A DNA stretch of 64,000 bases from Cognatundibacterium luofuense (GCF_018139685.1 NZ_JAGSPN010000001.1:434001-498000); one strand, 5' to 3'. Positions 48,668 to 59,513 are shown, counted from the stretch's first letter. Program-made: numbers and translations. Notes: generated by a model from the letters alone, not told the origin.

Positions 48668-49246
48668 TTAATTCAGGTCGATTCTGACGAACAGCAACAG
48701 CACATCGCCGTTCCCTTTGTTGCGCGAAAAGCGGGGGACATATGCCGCCATCAGTTTGTTGTGACGCGTACCAACGGAGGCAACAGGTAATACAGCCGGA
48801 AATGGTACACCACCAAAGTAATCAGTACGGCTGATCAGCAGACCAGTGGCACCGATACCGGCTTCCCATTCGTTGTTAATCGGCTTCATCCACTGATAGG
48901 CGTAACCGGCCATAGGCTGAGGTTTGAAGTGCGAGTCGGAAATGACCATGCCGAAGATTGCTTCTTCATTGTCTTTTCCATCACGCATGGTTTTCATAAA
49001 ACCCAGACCCCAGGCTTTTTCATTCAGTTCATCGATGCGTTCGCGGGTGTAAGTGCCGCGTCCGTGACGCGCCCAGCCGGAAACCAGCAATGAAAGTTCA
49101 CCTTTATCGTACAGGGTTGTTACTTTATCTTTGGATTTTTGCCACCAGCTGTCTTCTGGCGTGTCTTCAGCGTGTACAAAGCCCGGCATCAGTAATGCAG
49201 CGCTCAGCAGTGCAGGGAAAATTTTCATGAATTGTTTTGTTAACAT
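48668..49246 (-). CDS. pagP: Lipid A palmitoyltransferase PagP
   Basis: A 192-residue outer-membrane enzyme. A signal peptide (FPALLSAALLMPGFVHA) is followed by the PagP fold: WWQKSKDKVTTLYDKGE, the catalytic histidine in SGWARHGRGTYTRERIDELNE, the catalytic Asp-Ser in MVISDSHFKPQPMAGYAYQW, SRTDYFGGVPFPAVLPVASVG, and the last strand GDVLLLFVRIDLN. It transfers palmitate from phospholipid to lipid A. It lies 29 bases downstream of queF, so it is probably part of an ilvA-queF-pagP transcript. A start at Met7 is also possible. Confidence 0.88.
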   Translation of the reverse strand: MLTKQFMKIFPALLSAALLMPGFVHAEDTPEDSWWQKSKDKVTTLYDKGELSLLVSGWARHGRGTYTRERIDELNEKAWGLGFMKTMRDGKDNEEAIFGMVISDSHFKPQPMAGYAYQWMKPINNEWEAGIGATGLLISRTDYFGGVPFPAVLPVASVGTRHNKLMAAYVPRFSRNKGNGDVLLLFVRIDLN

Positions 49247-49275
49247 ACCTTAGTCCGGAAAAATATCTGTCTTGC

Positions 49276-50121
49276 TTATTGCCTTGCATGCCTTGCATTG
49301 GAAGGCATTTGCGCGGTGCTGAAATTAGTGCGCCACGGATTGATGTCCAGTCCGCCACGCCGGGTGTAGCGTGCATATACGGATAATTTCTGCGGTTTGC
49401 ACTGGCGCATGACATCCATAAAAATGCGTTCAACGCATTGTTCATGAAACTCATTGTGATTACGGAATCCGATCAGGTAGCGCAACAGATTTTCCTGATC
49501 AATTTGCGGACCAACATAATGAATCTGCACACTGCCCCAGTCAGGCTGTCCGGTGACGAGGCAGTTTGACTTCAGCAAATGCGACACCAGACGTTCTTCG
49601 ACAATCGCGTCATCAAAGTTTGCCGTCAGCAGCGATGGCACGGGCTCATACTGATCCACGTCGATATCCAGACGATCCAGCAGCATGCCCGGTAACTCAC
49701 CGAACTGCAGTTCAGAAAACTGTTCAGGCAGTGTCAGGCTGACCTGTACGCTGGCACCGGCCGCAGCCGATAAATCTTTCTGCAGCATCTGCACCAGATC
49801 TTCTGTCGATGCGACTCTGGTCTGATTGAAAGAGTTTAAATACAGTTTGAATGATTTGGACTCAATCAGAAAAGGCGAATCCGCCGGAATCAGAAAACGG
49901 GCAATCGCTACCTGCGGCTTACCGCGTTGATTCAGCCACGATAATTCGTAACCATTCCAGATATCCATACCAAAAAACGGCAGATTGCCGGTTACACCAA
50001 TTTCTTCACGCTTGGCGAGGCGCGGAATCGGGAATAACAACGCAGGGTTGTATTCCGATTCGTACGTTGTTGCTTTCCCCAGCGCAGATTGCTCCGGGGT
50101 TGCGAAGGTTTTGTCAGACAT
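49276..50121 (-). CDS. queF: NADPH-dependent 7-cyano-7-deazaguanine reductase
   Basis: A 281-residue QueF of the long two-domain form, reducing preQ0 to preQ1 for queuosine synthesis. The nucleophilic cysteine is in [20 protein letters not shown], the family motif [16 protein letters not shown] is intact, and the second domain has [14 protein letters not shown]. It sits 23 bases after ilvA and before pagP. No other queuosine gene is in the window. Confidence 0.95.
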   Translation of the reverse strand: MSDKTFATPEQSALGKATTYESEYNPALLFPIPRLAKREEIGVTGNLPFFGMDIWNGYELSWLNQRGKPQVAIARFLIPADSPFLIESKSFKLYLNSFNQTRVASTEDLVQMLQKDLSAAAGASVQVSLTLPEQFSELQFGELPGMLLDRLDIDVDQYEPVPSLLTANFDDAIVEERLVSHLLKSNCLVTGQPDWGSVQIHYVGPQIDQENLLRYLIGFRNHNEFHEQCVERIFMDVMRQCKPQKLSVYARYTRRGGLDINPWRTNFSTAQMPSNARHARQ

Positions 50122-50144
50122 AGTGATTCAACGATAGTACGGGA

Positions 50145-51680
50145 TCAGCCAAGGAACAGCTGATACACCGGGTTATTACTTTCATCCCAGTAGCGGTAGC
50201 CCAGTGTGGACAAGAACTCGCGGAATGCTTTCATTTCTTTTTTCGGCACCTGCAGACCAACCAGCGTACGACCATAATCCGCACCGTGATTACGGTAGTG
50301 GAACAGGCTGATATTCCAGTTCGGAGCCATACTGTTCAGGAAACGCATCAGCGCACCCGGACGTTCAGGAAATTCGAAGCGATATAATAATTCATCCTTG
50401 GCCAGCGCACTTTTTCCGCCAACAAGATGCCGGATATGCAGTTTGGCAAGCTCGTCTTCGGTCAGGTCCAGCGTCGGGAAACCGTGCTTTTCAAAGTTGC
50501 GTGCAATCTTGCCTGATTCAGTTTTGTCATGCACCTGAATGCCGACAAAGATGTGCGCCTGTTTTTCATCGCTGATGCGGTAGTTGAATTCTGTGACATT
50601 GCGTGGTCCTACAAGTTCACAGAAACGGCGGAAACTGCCTCGCTCTTCCGGAATAGTCACTGCAAATACTGCCTCACGCGCTTCACCGACTTCTGCACGT
50701 TCTGCGACAAAGCGCAGACGGTCAAAGTTCATGTTCGCGCCACAGGCAATCGCGACCATAGTTTCTGCTTTTACCGGTTTCTTCGCCAGACGTGCTCGTT
50801 CGATATATGCTTTGCAACCTGCAACGGCCAGTGCACCTGCCGGTTCCAGAATGCTGCGTGTATCCTGAAACACATCTTTGATGGCGGCGCAGACTTCATC
50901 GGTATCCACGGTGATCACTTCGTCGACATATTGCTTTGCCAGGCGGAAAGTTTCTTCACCGACCAGTTTGACCGCGGTACCGTCGGAAAACAAACCGACA
51001 TCATTCAGCGTGACACGACGACCAGCGGCAAGGCTGCGTGCCATGCCGTCAGAATCTTTGGTTTGCACACCAATAATGCGCACATCAGGACGAATCGCTT
51101 TCACGTAGGCAGAAACACCGGCGATCAGACCACCACCGCCAATCGCCACAAAAATCGCATGCAAAGGGCCGGAGTGCTGGCGCAGAATTTCCATACCGAC
51201 CGTACCCTGACCGGCAATCACATCCGGATCATCAAACGGATGAACGAAAGTCAGTTTGCGTTTTTTTTCCAGTTCCAGCGCATGGGTGTACGCATCCGAG
51301 TAAGAGTCGCCATGCAGAACGATGTCGACCAGGTCACCACCAAAAGTACGTACTGCATCAATTTTGACCGGTGGTGTGGTGGTTGGCATCACAATCACCG
51401 CTTTGCAACCCAGTTTGCGTGCACTGAAGGCAACGCCTTGCGCGTGGTTGCCAGCCGATGCGCAAATGACACCGCGTTTTAACTGTGCAGGAGTCAGATG
51501 GGCGATTTTGTTATACGCGCCGCGAATTTTAAAACTGAATACGCGCTGCATATCTTCGCGCTTGAGCATAATTCGGTTATCCATCCTGGCAGACAGACTG
51601 GATGCAAATTCCAGCGGAGTCTCTTCAGCAACGTCATAGACGCGGGCGGTCAGGATTTTCTTCAGATAATCGGTGCTCAT
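50145..51680 (-). CDS. ilvA: Threonine ammonia-lyase, biosynthetic
   Basis: A 511-residue PLP enzyme making 2-oxobutanoate from threonine for isoleucine synthesis. The PLP lysine is in VFSFKIRGAYNKI, the glycine-rich phosphate-binding loop is AIGGGGLIAGVSAYVK, and CASAGNHAQGVAFSA is conserved. The C-terminal 180 residues hold two ACT-like domains (VFAVTIPEERGSFRRF and RFEFPERPGALMRFL), so it should be inhibited by isoleucine. It is the first gene of a likely ilvA-queF-pagP transcript. Confidence 0.96.
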   Translation of the reverse strand: MSTDYLKKILTARVYDVAEETPLEFASSLSARMDNRIMLKREDMQRVFSFKIRGAYNKIAHLTPAQLKRGVICASAGNHAQGVAFSARKLGCKAVIVMPTTTPPVKIDAVRTFGGDLVDIVLHGDSYSDAYTHALELEKKRKLTFVHPFDDPDVIAGQGTVGMEILRQHSGPLHAIFVAIGGGGLIAGVSAYVKAIRPDVRIIGVQTKDSDGMARSLAAGRRVTLNDVGLFSDGTAVKLVGEETFRLAKQYVDEVITVDTDEVCAAIKDVFQDTRSILEPAGALAVAGCKAYIERARLAKKPVKAETMVAIACGANMNFDRLRFVAERAEVGEAREAVFAVTIPEERGSFRRFCELVGPRNVTEFNYRISDEKQAHIFVGIQVHDKTESGKIARNFEKHGFPTLDLTEDELAKLHIRHLVGGKSALAKDELLYRFEFPERPGALMRFLNSMAPNWNISLFHYRNHGADYGRTLVGLQVPKKEMKAFREFLSTLGYRYWDESNNPVYQLFLG

Positions 51681-51755
51681 AAATATATTCAGGAAAAATA
51701 ATGGAAACGGGCCACCCTATTATAATGGATGGCCCTGACTGCTCGTTTTTTTTGC

Positions 51756-52247
51756 ATGATTGAATCTTTTATACAGTGGCTGCTGAGCGTGCTCGCAGTC
51801 CCGGAGATCGGCCTGACATCGGTATTTCTGATATCGCTGATTTCTGCAACTTTGTTACCGCTGGGCTCGGAGCCGGCAGTGTTTGCTGTCGTGAAAGCCA
51901 ATCCGGATTTGTTCTGGCCGGTCATTCTGGTCGCGACACTGGGTAATACGCTGGGTGGCGTGATCGACTATGGTATGGGATACGCTGCAAAAAAAGCGTT
52001 TCACAGCGAGCGCCAGACAGCGTGGTTTCGCTGGCTGGAACGCTTTGGGCCGAAAACAATGCTGCTCGCGTGGTTGCCGGGAATCGGTGATCCGATTTGT
52101 ACGCTGGCAGGCTGGCTCAGGTTACCGTTCTGGCCCAGCGTCGCGTACATGGCGCTGGGCAAATTCCTGCGTTATCTGACGATGACCTGGATGCTGTTAT
52201 CACTGACCGACGGTTTCGGCCACTGGCTCGCTACGCATATGGGCTGA
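51756..52247 (+). CDS. YqaA/DedA-like small membrane protein
   Basis: A 163-residue membrane protein with four to five hydrophobic segments. SVFLISLISATLLPLGSEPAVF and ATLGNTLGGVIDYGMGY carry the SNARE-associated (VTT/DedA-like) patterns, and LLAWLPGIGDPICTLAGWLRLP is also typical of the YqaA group. The start at 51756 (MIESFIQW) is preferred over an ATG nine codons earlier because it matches the family length; neither has a clear ribosome binding site. Its 3' end overlaps the end of the convergent C39 exporter gene by 48 bases. The substrate is unknown; DedA relatives are lipid transport or scramblase proteins. Confidence 0.8.
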   Translation: MIESFIQWLLSVLAVPEIGLTSVFLISLISATLLPLGSEPAVFAVVKANPDLFWPVILVATLGNTLGGVIDYGMGYAAKKAFHSERQTAWFRWLERFGPKTMLLAWLPGIGDPICTLAGWLRLPFWPSVAYMALGKFLRYLTMTWMLLSLTDGFGHWLATHMG

Positions 52248-54416
52248 TGCCGGTGCAGCGTCAGCCTCAGTTTCAGTATCTGTTTGCGCTGACGGCGGAT
52301 GCTGAATCTGATCGATTTGCACCTGACCATTCGCCAGCACAATCAGACGTTCCGCCATCGCTATCGTATCGGGGCGGTGTGCCACCATGACCCGTGTCAG
52401 CGGAATTTGCCGGATCGCCTGATTCACTGCGTGTTCGTTCTGCACATCCAGATGACTGGTTGCTTCATCCATCACCAGCAAGCGCGGCTGATTGTATAAA
52501 GCGCGCGCCAGCAGAATGCGCTGCTTTTGTCCGCCGGAAATACCGCTGCCTATGTCCCCGATCAGCGTGTTGTAGGCCATCGGCATCTGGATAATTTCCT
52601 GATGGACGGAGGCCATCAGCGCGCACATTTGTACGCGCTGCATATCCGGTGCCGGATCAAAAAATGCGATGTTGTCCGCAATCGAACCGGCAAATAACTG
52701 ATCATCCTGCATCACTGTGCCCAGCAGACGACGGAAGTTGGACAAGCCCAGTTGCTGCAAACGAATACCGTTGACCAGAATTTCACCTTCGCTTGGCTCC
52801 AGCAAACCCAGCATCAGTTTCATCAGCGTGGTTTTACCGCAGCCGGACGGGCCGGTAATCGCAACGAATTGTCCTTCGCGTATATGCAGATGCAGATTGC
52901 GCAGAATATACGGTTCACCATCTGCATAACGGAAAGAAACATTGCGGAATTCAATATCGGCTTTCAATTGCGCCGGATCATATTCGTTCAGATGCTGTTC
53001 AGATTCCGGCTGCGTCAGCAAAATATCGGCGACACGCTCGCCATGCAGTCTCAGCATGCGCAGCTCAAATAACTTATCAATCAGGCTGGCGATACGCTGA
53101 CTGAACTGATCTTTGTAACTGATAAACGCAAACACCATACCGATTGAAAATTTCTGATCGAGCACAGCCAGCGCCGCCATCCAGATAATCAGGATACGCT
53201 CAGCGCTGAAAATCAGACTGTTCGCAGTCTGGTAACTGACCGCAATTCTGGCGATGCGCAGGTCAGCATTGAACTGATCAGCCAGTGCATTCATCCAGCC
53301 TGCACGGCGTTCTTCTGCGCGGCTGAATAAGCGCACACTCTGGATGCCGCGTACCGATTCCATAAAATGGGTTTGCTGTTTGGCGGTATGAATAATCTGT
53401 TCCGCAGAAGCATTCCGCAAAGGCTGGAAAATCATCCAGCGCAATACGGCATACAGCACCACTGCTATACAGGAAACTCCTGCAAGCAAGGGGCTGTACC
53501 ACAGCATCATCAGAAAAGTACCGATCACCAGCACACCATCAATCAGCCCCTCTACAAACTGCGTGGTCATGCTGTGCTGCATGGTTTGAATCGAACCGAA
53601 GCGTGACACGATGTCACCGGTGTGACGTTTTTCGAAATACGGGAGCGGCAGTCGCATCAGATGCGAGAACGCATTACTCAGCCACTGGAAATTCAGGCTG
53701 GTGGACAACACGGTTGTCATCCACGAGCGCGTCGCAGAGATACAGGTTTGCAGTAACACCAGCAATAAAAAGCCACATCCCAGCACCGTGACCAGATCAC
53801 GGTCAGCAGCGACCAGCGCTTCATCGACTGTCCATTGCATATAAAACGGCAGCACCAGTGCGCAGACTTGCAGTGCGAGTCCGAGCAGCAGCAATTTCAG
53901 TAAACCGGATTTCAGTCCGATCACTCTGCCCATCAGGGCGAGCAGCGAAAACTGCTGAATTTCTTCGGTTTTTTTAAACTCAGCACCCGGCGTCAGCTCC
54001 AGCGCGACGCCGGTAAAGTGCCGTGAAAATTCTTCCAGCTTTAATTTACGTTCACCGACCGCCGGATCGTGAATCACCGCAAATTGCGCCGTGACCGATT
54101 TCAGCACCACAAAATGATTCATATCCCAGTGCAGGATGCAGGGCAGTTTCAGTTCCGGTAAATGCTCCATATCCAGCTTCAGTGGACGGGTTTGCAATCC
54201 TATGCCCTGTGCCATGCTGATCAGGCTTTTCAGCGTACTGCCTTTCAGCGACACCGAAAAACGGCGGCGCATGGATGCCAGATCAATCCGGTGTCCCCAG
54301 TACGAGCTGACCATACAGACTGACGCCAGTCCGCATTCCGCCGCTTCCGTTTGCAGAATGACCGGTAAATGCTGATGCTTCCAGAAGCGCAGCTGCGATA
54401 AAAAATCATGACTCAT
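52200..54416 (-). CDS. Peptidase-containing ABC exporter (C39 type), bacteriocin-like
   Basis: A 738-residue exporter with an N-terminal C39 peptidase domain (1 to about 130): catalytic Cys28 in QTEAAECGLASV, His101 in WDMNHFVVLKS and Asp117 in VIHDPAVG, so it should cleave double-glycine leader peptides. Membrane domain about 160-450; nucleotide-binding domain about 475-710 with Walker A GPSGCGKTTLMKL, signature ISGGQKQRILLARAL, Walker B LLVMDEATSHLD (catalytic Glu present) and H-loop AHR. It is encoded 18 bases downstream of the HlyD-type adaptor. The C-terminal 25 residues, an acidic/alanine-rich tail, overlap the convergent YqaA gene. No precursor peptide was found nearby. Confidence 0.92.
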   Translation of the reverse strand: MSHDFLSQLRFWKHQHLPVILQTEAAECGLASVCMVSSYWGHRIDLASMRRRFSVSLKGSTLKSLISMAQGIGLQTRPLKLDMEHLPELKLPCILHWDMNHFVVLKSVTAQFAVIHDPAVGERKLKLEEFSRHFTGVALELTPGAEFKKTEEIQQFSLLALMGRVIGLKSGLLKLLLLGLALQVCALVLPFYMQWTVDEALVAADRDLVTVLGCGFLLLVLLQTCISATRSWMTTVLSTSLNFQWLSNAFSHLMRLPLPYFEKRHTGDIVSRFGSIQTMQHSMTTQFVEGLIDGVLVIGTFLMMLWYSPLLAGVSCIAVVLYAVLRWMIFQPLRNASAEQIIHTAKQQTHFMESVRGIQSVRLFSRAEERRAGWMNALADQFNADLRIARIAVSYQTANSLIFSAERILIIWMAALAVLDQKFSIGMVFAFISYKDQFSQRIASLIDKLFELRMLRLHGERVADILLTQPESEQHLNEYDPAQLKADIEFRNVSFRYADGEPYILRNLHLHIREGQFVAITGPSGCGKTTLMKLMLGLLEPSEGEILVNGIRLQQLGLSNFRRLLGTVMQDDQLFAGSIADNIAFFDPAPDMQRVQMCALMASVHQEIIQMPMAYNTLIGDIGSGISGGQKQRILLARALYNQPRLLVMDEATSHLDVQNEHAVNQAIRQIPLTRVMVAHRPDTIAMAERLIVLANGQVQIDQIQHPPSAQTDTETEADAAPASAHMRSEPVAETVGQ

Positions 54417-54434
54417 GATTGGTATTCCAGAAAA

Positions 54435-55721
54435 TTACAAACGGCCGGAAATGCTGTACAGCGGCTCCAGTACCCATTCATACAAACGACGGTTTTCCAG
54501 TTGTATGCTGGCGTCAATCTGCATACCGGGTTTCAGCGGATATTCCTGTCCGTAAGCAGTCACCGATTGTTTATTCAGTACCAGCCGGATACGGTACAAA
54601 GGTTCGTTGGTGTTTTGCATGCCGGATGGTGGCAGTTCATCGATACGCAGCGGCGATTGCGCAATTTCGCGTACTGTAGCCTGATGCTGACCGAATTTCT
54701 GATACGGATACGCCGGATAACGTACCAGTACCTGCATGCCGGGTTTGACAAAACCGACCGAGCGCGACGGTACATACAATTCTGCTTCCAGCGCTGTCCG
54801 GGTCGGGAGCAGGGTAGCCAGCGCCATGGATGGCGTGACGGTCTGGCCTTTTTCCGCATTGACAGCGGCAATGGTGCCATCCTGCGTGGCGCGTACAATA
54901 ATCTGACGCCTTGCTTCGTTATCCGTCAGATCCTGACTCAGTGCATGAATATTCCGCTCTATCGCGGCTTTTTCGCGTTCGCTCTGGGTCTGAATATCTT
55001 TCAGTTCGGCGCGCAGGCCGGATAAATCGCGCTGGTTGTTTAATATGGCACGCTGCAGTTCATTCAGTCGCTGGCGCTGATCAATCAGATCGGCCTGTCT
55101 TTCCTGTAATTGCGCTGCAGAAATGTAATTGGTGCTTTGCAATTCTCTGAAGCGCTTCACATTTTGTTCTGCCATGTCCACGCGCTGCTGTTGCAACAAA
55201 ATCTGATCCTGAATTTTGACGGCATCCAGTTCCGCATCGCGGATTTTTTGTTGCAGACTCACGCTGCGTTGCGTACTTTGTTCGCGTACCTGATGCATTT
55301 CCGTGCTGTAACTGTCGCGCCGGCTTTCGAGTAAGCGCGAAATAGTTTTTTGTGCATCCTGTCCGTCGCTGCCTGCGCGGTCACCGCTCAGAATAAACAG
55401 CACATCACCTTTTTTTACTGCTTGTCCTTCGCGTATATATTTTTCGGTGATGATGCCAGCCTGTACCGGAATCACTCTGATCAGACCTGCTGCAGGAATC
55501 AGTACGCCTCCGGCCTGCGCTTTACGGGTAGTGGAAAACAGAAAGAAAAATGCGATCAGTAAAGCGATCAGCACCACGATGATGGCGGTCAGCCATTTAA
55601 AAATTTCCGGATACTGCAGGATCACTGTGCCGTACATGCGGTGACCCTGATGGCTGATTGCAGCCTCGCGGAACAGGGGACGTGCAGCCTGCTGGCTGTT
55701 TTCCTGTGATGTATTGCTCAT
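54435..55721 (-). CDS. HlyD-family periplasmic adaptor subunit
   Basis: A 428-residue membrane-fusion protein: cytosolic N-terminus, one transmembrane helix (about 43-66, LTAIIVVLIALLIAFFFLF), lipoyl-like half (VIPVQAGIITEKYIREGQAV), a long alpha-helical hairpin at about 115-265 (coiled coil rich in Gln, Glu and Arg), the second lipoyl half (IIVRATQDGTIAAVNAEKGQ) and a beta-barrel domain. It connects the C39 exporter with an outer-membrane channel such as TolC, which is not in the window. The same-strand, 18-bp spacing places it in an operon with the exporter. The architecture resembles CvaA- and RaxA-type adaptors for bacteriocin export. Confidence 0.92.
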   Translation of the reverse strand: MSNTSQENSQQAARPLFREAAISHQGHRMYGTVILQYPEIFKWLTAIIVVLIALLIAFFFLFSTTRKAQAGGVLIPAAGLIRVIPVQAGIITEKYIREGQAVKKGDVLFILSGDRAGSDGQDAQKTISRLLESRRDSYSTEMHQVREQSTQRSVSLQQKIRDAELDAVKIQDQILLQQQRVDMAEQNVKRFRELQSTNYISAAQLQERQADLIDQRQRLNELQRAILNNQRDLSGLRAELKDIQTQSEREKAAIERNIHALSQDLTDNEARRQIIVRATQDGTIAAVNAEKGQTVTPSMALATLLPTRTALEAELYVPSRSVGFVKPGMQVLVRYPAYPYQKFGQHQATVREIAQSPLRIDELPPSGMQNTNEPLYRIRLVLNKQSVTAYGQEYPLKPGMQIDASIQLENRRLYEWVLEPLYSISGRL

Positions 55722-55840
55722 CGTAAAGTTTTTTCAGAAAATGAAAAATCGTTGACGGCAAGTATCAGTATCGACCTGATACTTGTGAACTGTGTCTGGC
55801 AGCGGAATGTGCAGATGCACGCTCGCATCTGCGGTCGGAT

Positions 55841-57049
55841 TCAGCGCATCATGGATGCTGTTTTCGGACGACGTAACAAATCAGCGAAAACGTCCCAGCG
55901 ACGCTGCGGATTGTCGCCAGCCTGTTGTTCTACCCAGGCTTTGACCACATCCTGACCGAGGTTGTAATTGATCACGTAGGAGCGGTTTTTTTCGATGAAG
56001 CGCAAACGCTGTTCTGAACGCTGCTGATCGGACAGGCTGTATTTCATCAGCATGGCAACTGCTTCAGCTTTGCCGGTACGACCATCCAGATAATCTTTAG
56101 CGACCATATTGCCCGCGTAGGACAGGGCTTGCAGCGTATCCTGAATTGCGTAGTAATCTTCGGCCAGTTCCGGCGCGATACCCGCCAGCGGGAAAAGCAC
56201 TTCTTTTTCAAACTGCAAACGTTCAGCGCGCGGAAATGCCACTTCGATGCCGTAATTGGCGCTGCCTTCGGCCAGAAACGATGCCGGTGAATACAACGGA
56301 TACACCGCGTATTCCATCCACTGTTTTTGCTGTACCAGATCCTGTTCAATCAGCAGATTGAATACATGATGCCCCGGATAGGCTTCATGACTGGCCAGAT
56401 CAATCGCACGCGAGATGAACATCGGGAAATCCGTGTTCACTTCGATCAGGCTGTAGGCATTGCCTTTGTACCAGTTGTAGGCACTCCAGACCTGATTATT
56501 CACGTAGGCGATGTGAAAGCTTTCATTTTCCGGCAGCGGAATGTTGGCCAGTGTGCGCGCACGGGATTCAGCCACCGCCGCCTGAAACACGGCGTCCAGC
56601 TTGGCAGAAGGAATTTCGAACTGACGGTTGTAAGCGCTGAGGCGCTGATTCAGATCGCCGTGACCCGGCACCTGTTTATCCAGTTGCGCCAGCGTGGCGT
56701 CCAGATCTTCCGGTGTCAGCGCAGGACTGACTGCATCGTACAGAGCCGCCGATTCTTCATCGAAAGGCAGGAAATGTCCCTGCAACTGGCGGATGTAAGT
56801 AGCGACGGACGCGATATGCTTTTCCAGATAGACACGGCGTTCCGTTTCTTCTGCAGGCGGGGCAGACATCGTCGCGATTGCTTGCTGCAGCTCAGTTGCC
56901 GTTGCCAGCAAATCACTGAGGCTGGCTTGGCGCACTTGCTGCTGCCATTCTGCCGGACCGGTGTAGGCATCGATATAGCCGGGATCGTGTTCACCGACTG
57001 CCAGTGTCAGGCGGACATAGTTTTCTGCGATTTCATTCAGAGTAGACAT
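55841..57049 (-). CDS. DUF885-family metallopeptidase-like protein
   Basis: A 402-residue protein with the DUF885 hallmark HEAYPGHH (HExxxGHH, near residue 240), and the third-ligand region FLAEGSANYGIEV near 275; these suggest a zinc hydrolase. The start at 57049 (MSTLNEIAENYVRL) follows AGGA by eight bases; an ATG 16 codons upstream overlaps the bluB stop (ATGA). There is no signal peptide for either start, so it is cytosolic. The family's substrate is unknown. It is directly downstream of bluB. Confidence 0.75.
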   Translation of the reverse strand: MSTLNEIAENYVRLTLAVGEHDPGYIDAYTGPAEWQQQVRQASLSDLLATATELQQAIATMSAPPAEETERRVYLEKHIASVATYIRQLQGHFLPFDEESAALYDAVSPALTPEDLDATLAQLDKQVPGHGDLNQRLSAYNRQFEIPSAKLDAVFQAAVAESRARTLANIPLPENESFHIAYVNNQVWSAYNWYKGNAYSLIEVNTDFPMFISRAIDLASHEAYPGHHVFNLLIEQDLVQQKQWMEYAVYPLYSPASFLAEGSANYGIEVAFPRAERLQFEKEVLFPLAGIAPELAEDYYAIQDTLQALSYAGNMVAKDYLDGRTGKAEAVAMLMKYSLSDQQRSEQRLRFIEKNRSYVINYNLGQDVVKAWVEQQAGDNPQRRWDVFADLLRRPKTASMMR

Positions 57050-57093
57050 GCTGATTTCCTGTACAGGTTTTTCAGGTAACAGCATGTGATTGT

Positions 57094-57918
<825 letters not shown>

Positions 57919-58084
57919 TCAGCACAAATGAGTCTGAGTTCCGGAGTGCCCGTTGCAGACCATTCAGTTGCAAAGCGGGGATGAATCAACAGAAAACATT
58001 GTTGCACCGTCCGGGCGGTGCAAACTTGTCCTCAGCGATAAACTGTGGCATAAAGCACTGTTTTTGTAACGTAATGTAGCGGAT

Positions 58085-59236
58085 ATGCGTGCAGTTACCG
58101 TCAGATGGATCACCAGTGAAGCAGACCTGCAAGGGCTGGAAGCCGGCTGGCGCGCGCTGGAATCCCGCGTACCCGGCTTATTACCGTTTCAGACTTATGA
58201 CTGGAATGTTTGCTGGTGGCGGCATTTTGCACGGAATGCGGTCTGGATCAAAGATAATTTACTGATTGCTGCCGTGTTTGATCAGCAAATGCTGGTGGCA
58301 GTCATGCCGCTGGTGGATACCCGGCTTGGTCACCGCGATTACCACTTATACCGCAACATCCGTCCGTTCGGTGCAGATCCTAACCTGACGGAATTGCGTG
58401 TCCCGCTGGCAGATCCCGCTTACACAGAAGCACTGGCGCTGGTCTGGGATCAGCTGGCAGAGCGTGAAACCTTCGGTCTGACTGAATTTCAGATGGTGCT
58501 GCCAGCCGCGCTGACCGCATCCACCTTAGAACACACGCCGCATCTGCACTTGCTGTCGCAGCGGACGATTCCAAATTTCATCGTTGAGCTCGGTGATGAC
58601 TGGGAGCAGTTCCGCAGCGGCCTGAAACGTAATATCAAAGAATCGCTGCGCCGCTGTTATAACTCGCTGAAGCGCGATGAACTCAGTCACCGGCTGGAAG
58701 TGCTCCGGGGCGAGCAAATCATGGCTGTTCTGCCACGGTTTTATGCTTTGCATGGCATGCGCGCATCGGCAGAAGACACGATTTCTCATCCCGACTATTT
58801 TTGCGTCGAACGTCACCGTCGTCTGATTGAAGACATGATCGCATCCGGCTCCGCTCAGCGTTGCTGCATGCTGGTGCTGTATGTTGGCGAACAGGCGGTG
58901 GCAATGCGGCTGGCGTTTGCGATGCCGGACGAACTGTATCTGTATTACTCCGGCTACGATCTGGCCTATGGCCGCTACAGTGTGATGACTACGCTGGTGG
59001 CGGAGACGATGAAATGGGCAATAGAGCAGGGCTACCGCCGCGTGAATTTGTCGGTTGGTGAAGATGTTTCCAAAACCCGCTGGGGGCCGCAGGAAGTCAG
59101 TTATCAGGAAGTGCAGTGCGTTCCGAATGCCGGCTGGCGGATTGCGATGGCACGCAGTATGAATGCAGTCAGATCAGCACGCCGCAAACTCCGCGCCAAG
59201 CGTCTGCAAAATAACGAAATCCTGCCGGTAGCCTGA
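58085..59236 (+). CDS. Acetyltransf_6 (CelD/BioF2-like) GNAT protein
   Basis: A 383-residue protein with the Acetyltransf_6 architecture: an N-terminal half with VPGLLPFQTYDWNVCWWRHF, a central linker and the C-terminal GNAT half ending near 345 (LYVGEQAVAMRLAFAMPDELYLYYSGYDLAYGRYSVMTTL). The family includes CelD-like proteins linked to polysaccharide synthesis and FemAB-like transferases. No polysaccharide genes are near, so the substrate is unknown. The last 35 residues are basic (SARRKLRAKRL). It is a single gene with no clear ribosome binding site in front of the ATG at 58085. Confidence 0.8.
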   Translation: MRAVTVRWITSEADLQGLEAGWRALESRVPGLLPFQTYDWNVCWWRHFARNAVWIKDNLLIAAVFDQQMLVAVMPLVDTRLGHRDYHLYRNIRPFGADPNLTELRVPLADPAYTEALALVWDQLAERETFGLTEFQMVLPAALTASTLEHTPHLHLLSQRTIPNFIVELGDDWEQFRSGLKRNIKESLRRCYNSLKRDELSHRLEVLRGEQIMAVLPRFYALHGMRASAEDTISHPDYFCVERHRRLIEDMIASGSAQRCCMLVLYVGEQAVAMRLAFAMPDELYLYYSGYDLAYGRYSVMTTLVAETMKWAIEQGYRRVNLSVGEDVSKTRWGPQEVSYQEVQCVPNAGWRIAMARSMNAVRSARRKLRAKRLQNNEILPVA

Positions 59237-59513
59237 GTCGGGCGATTGCTTCCGGCGTTGCGTCTGCAATGTGCACTGAACGACGCTTTTCCACATCCCA
59301 GTTTCCCCGCCTCCCTGTCATATACGCGTAAGCTGACGGACTTCCGTTTGATGTCCGTTATGTCACTTCTGCTGACGTTCAGAGCTGCAATCGCTGAGTC
59401 AGCCAGGGTTCCGTGACGGGACTGAAACCGCAGCGCTGCCCGCAGCTCATGACAATGATGTGATTGCCGGAAGCTGCCTGAAAGCGCCCGAAAGCCCCCG
59501 AAAATACCTCAAA

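Noticed and set aside
50529-51482. A 317-codon plus-strand open frame
   Set aside because: It is antisense to ilvA and has no recognisable features.
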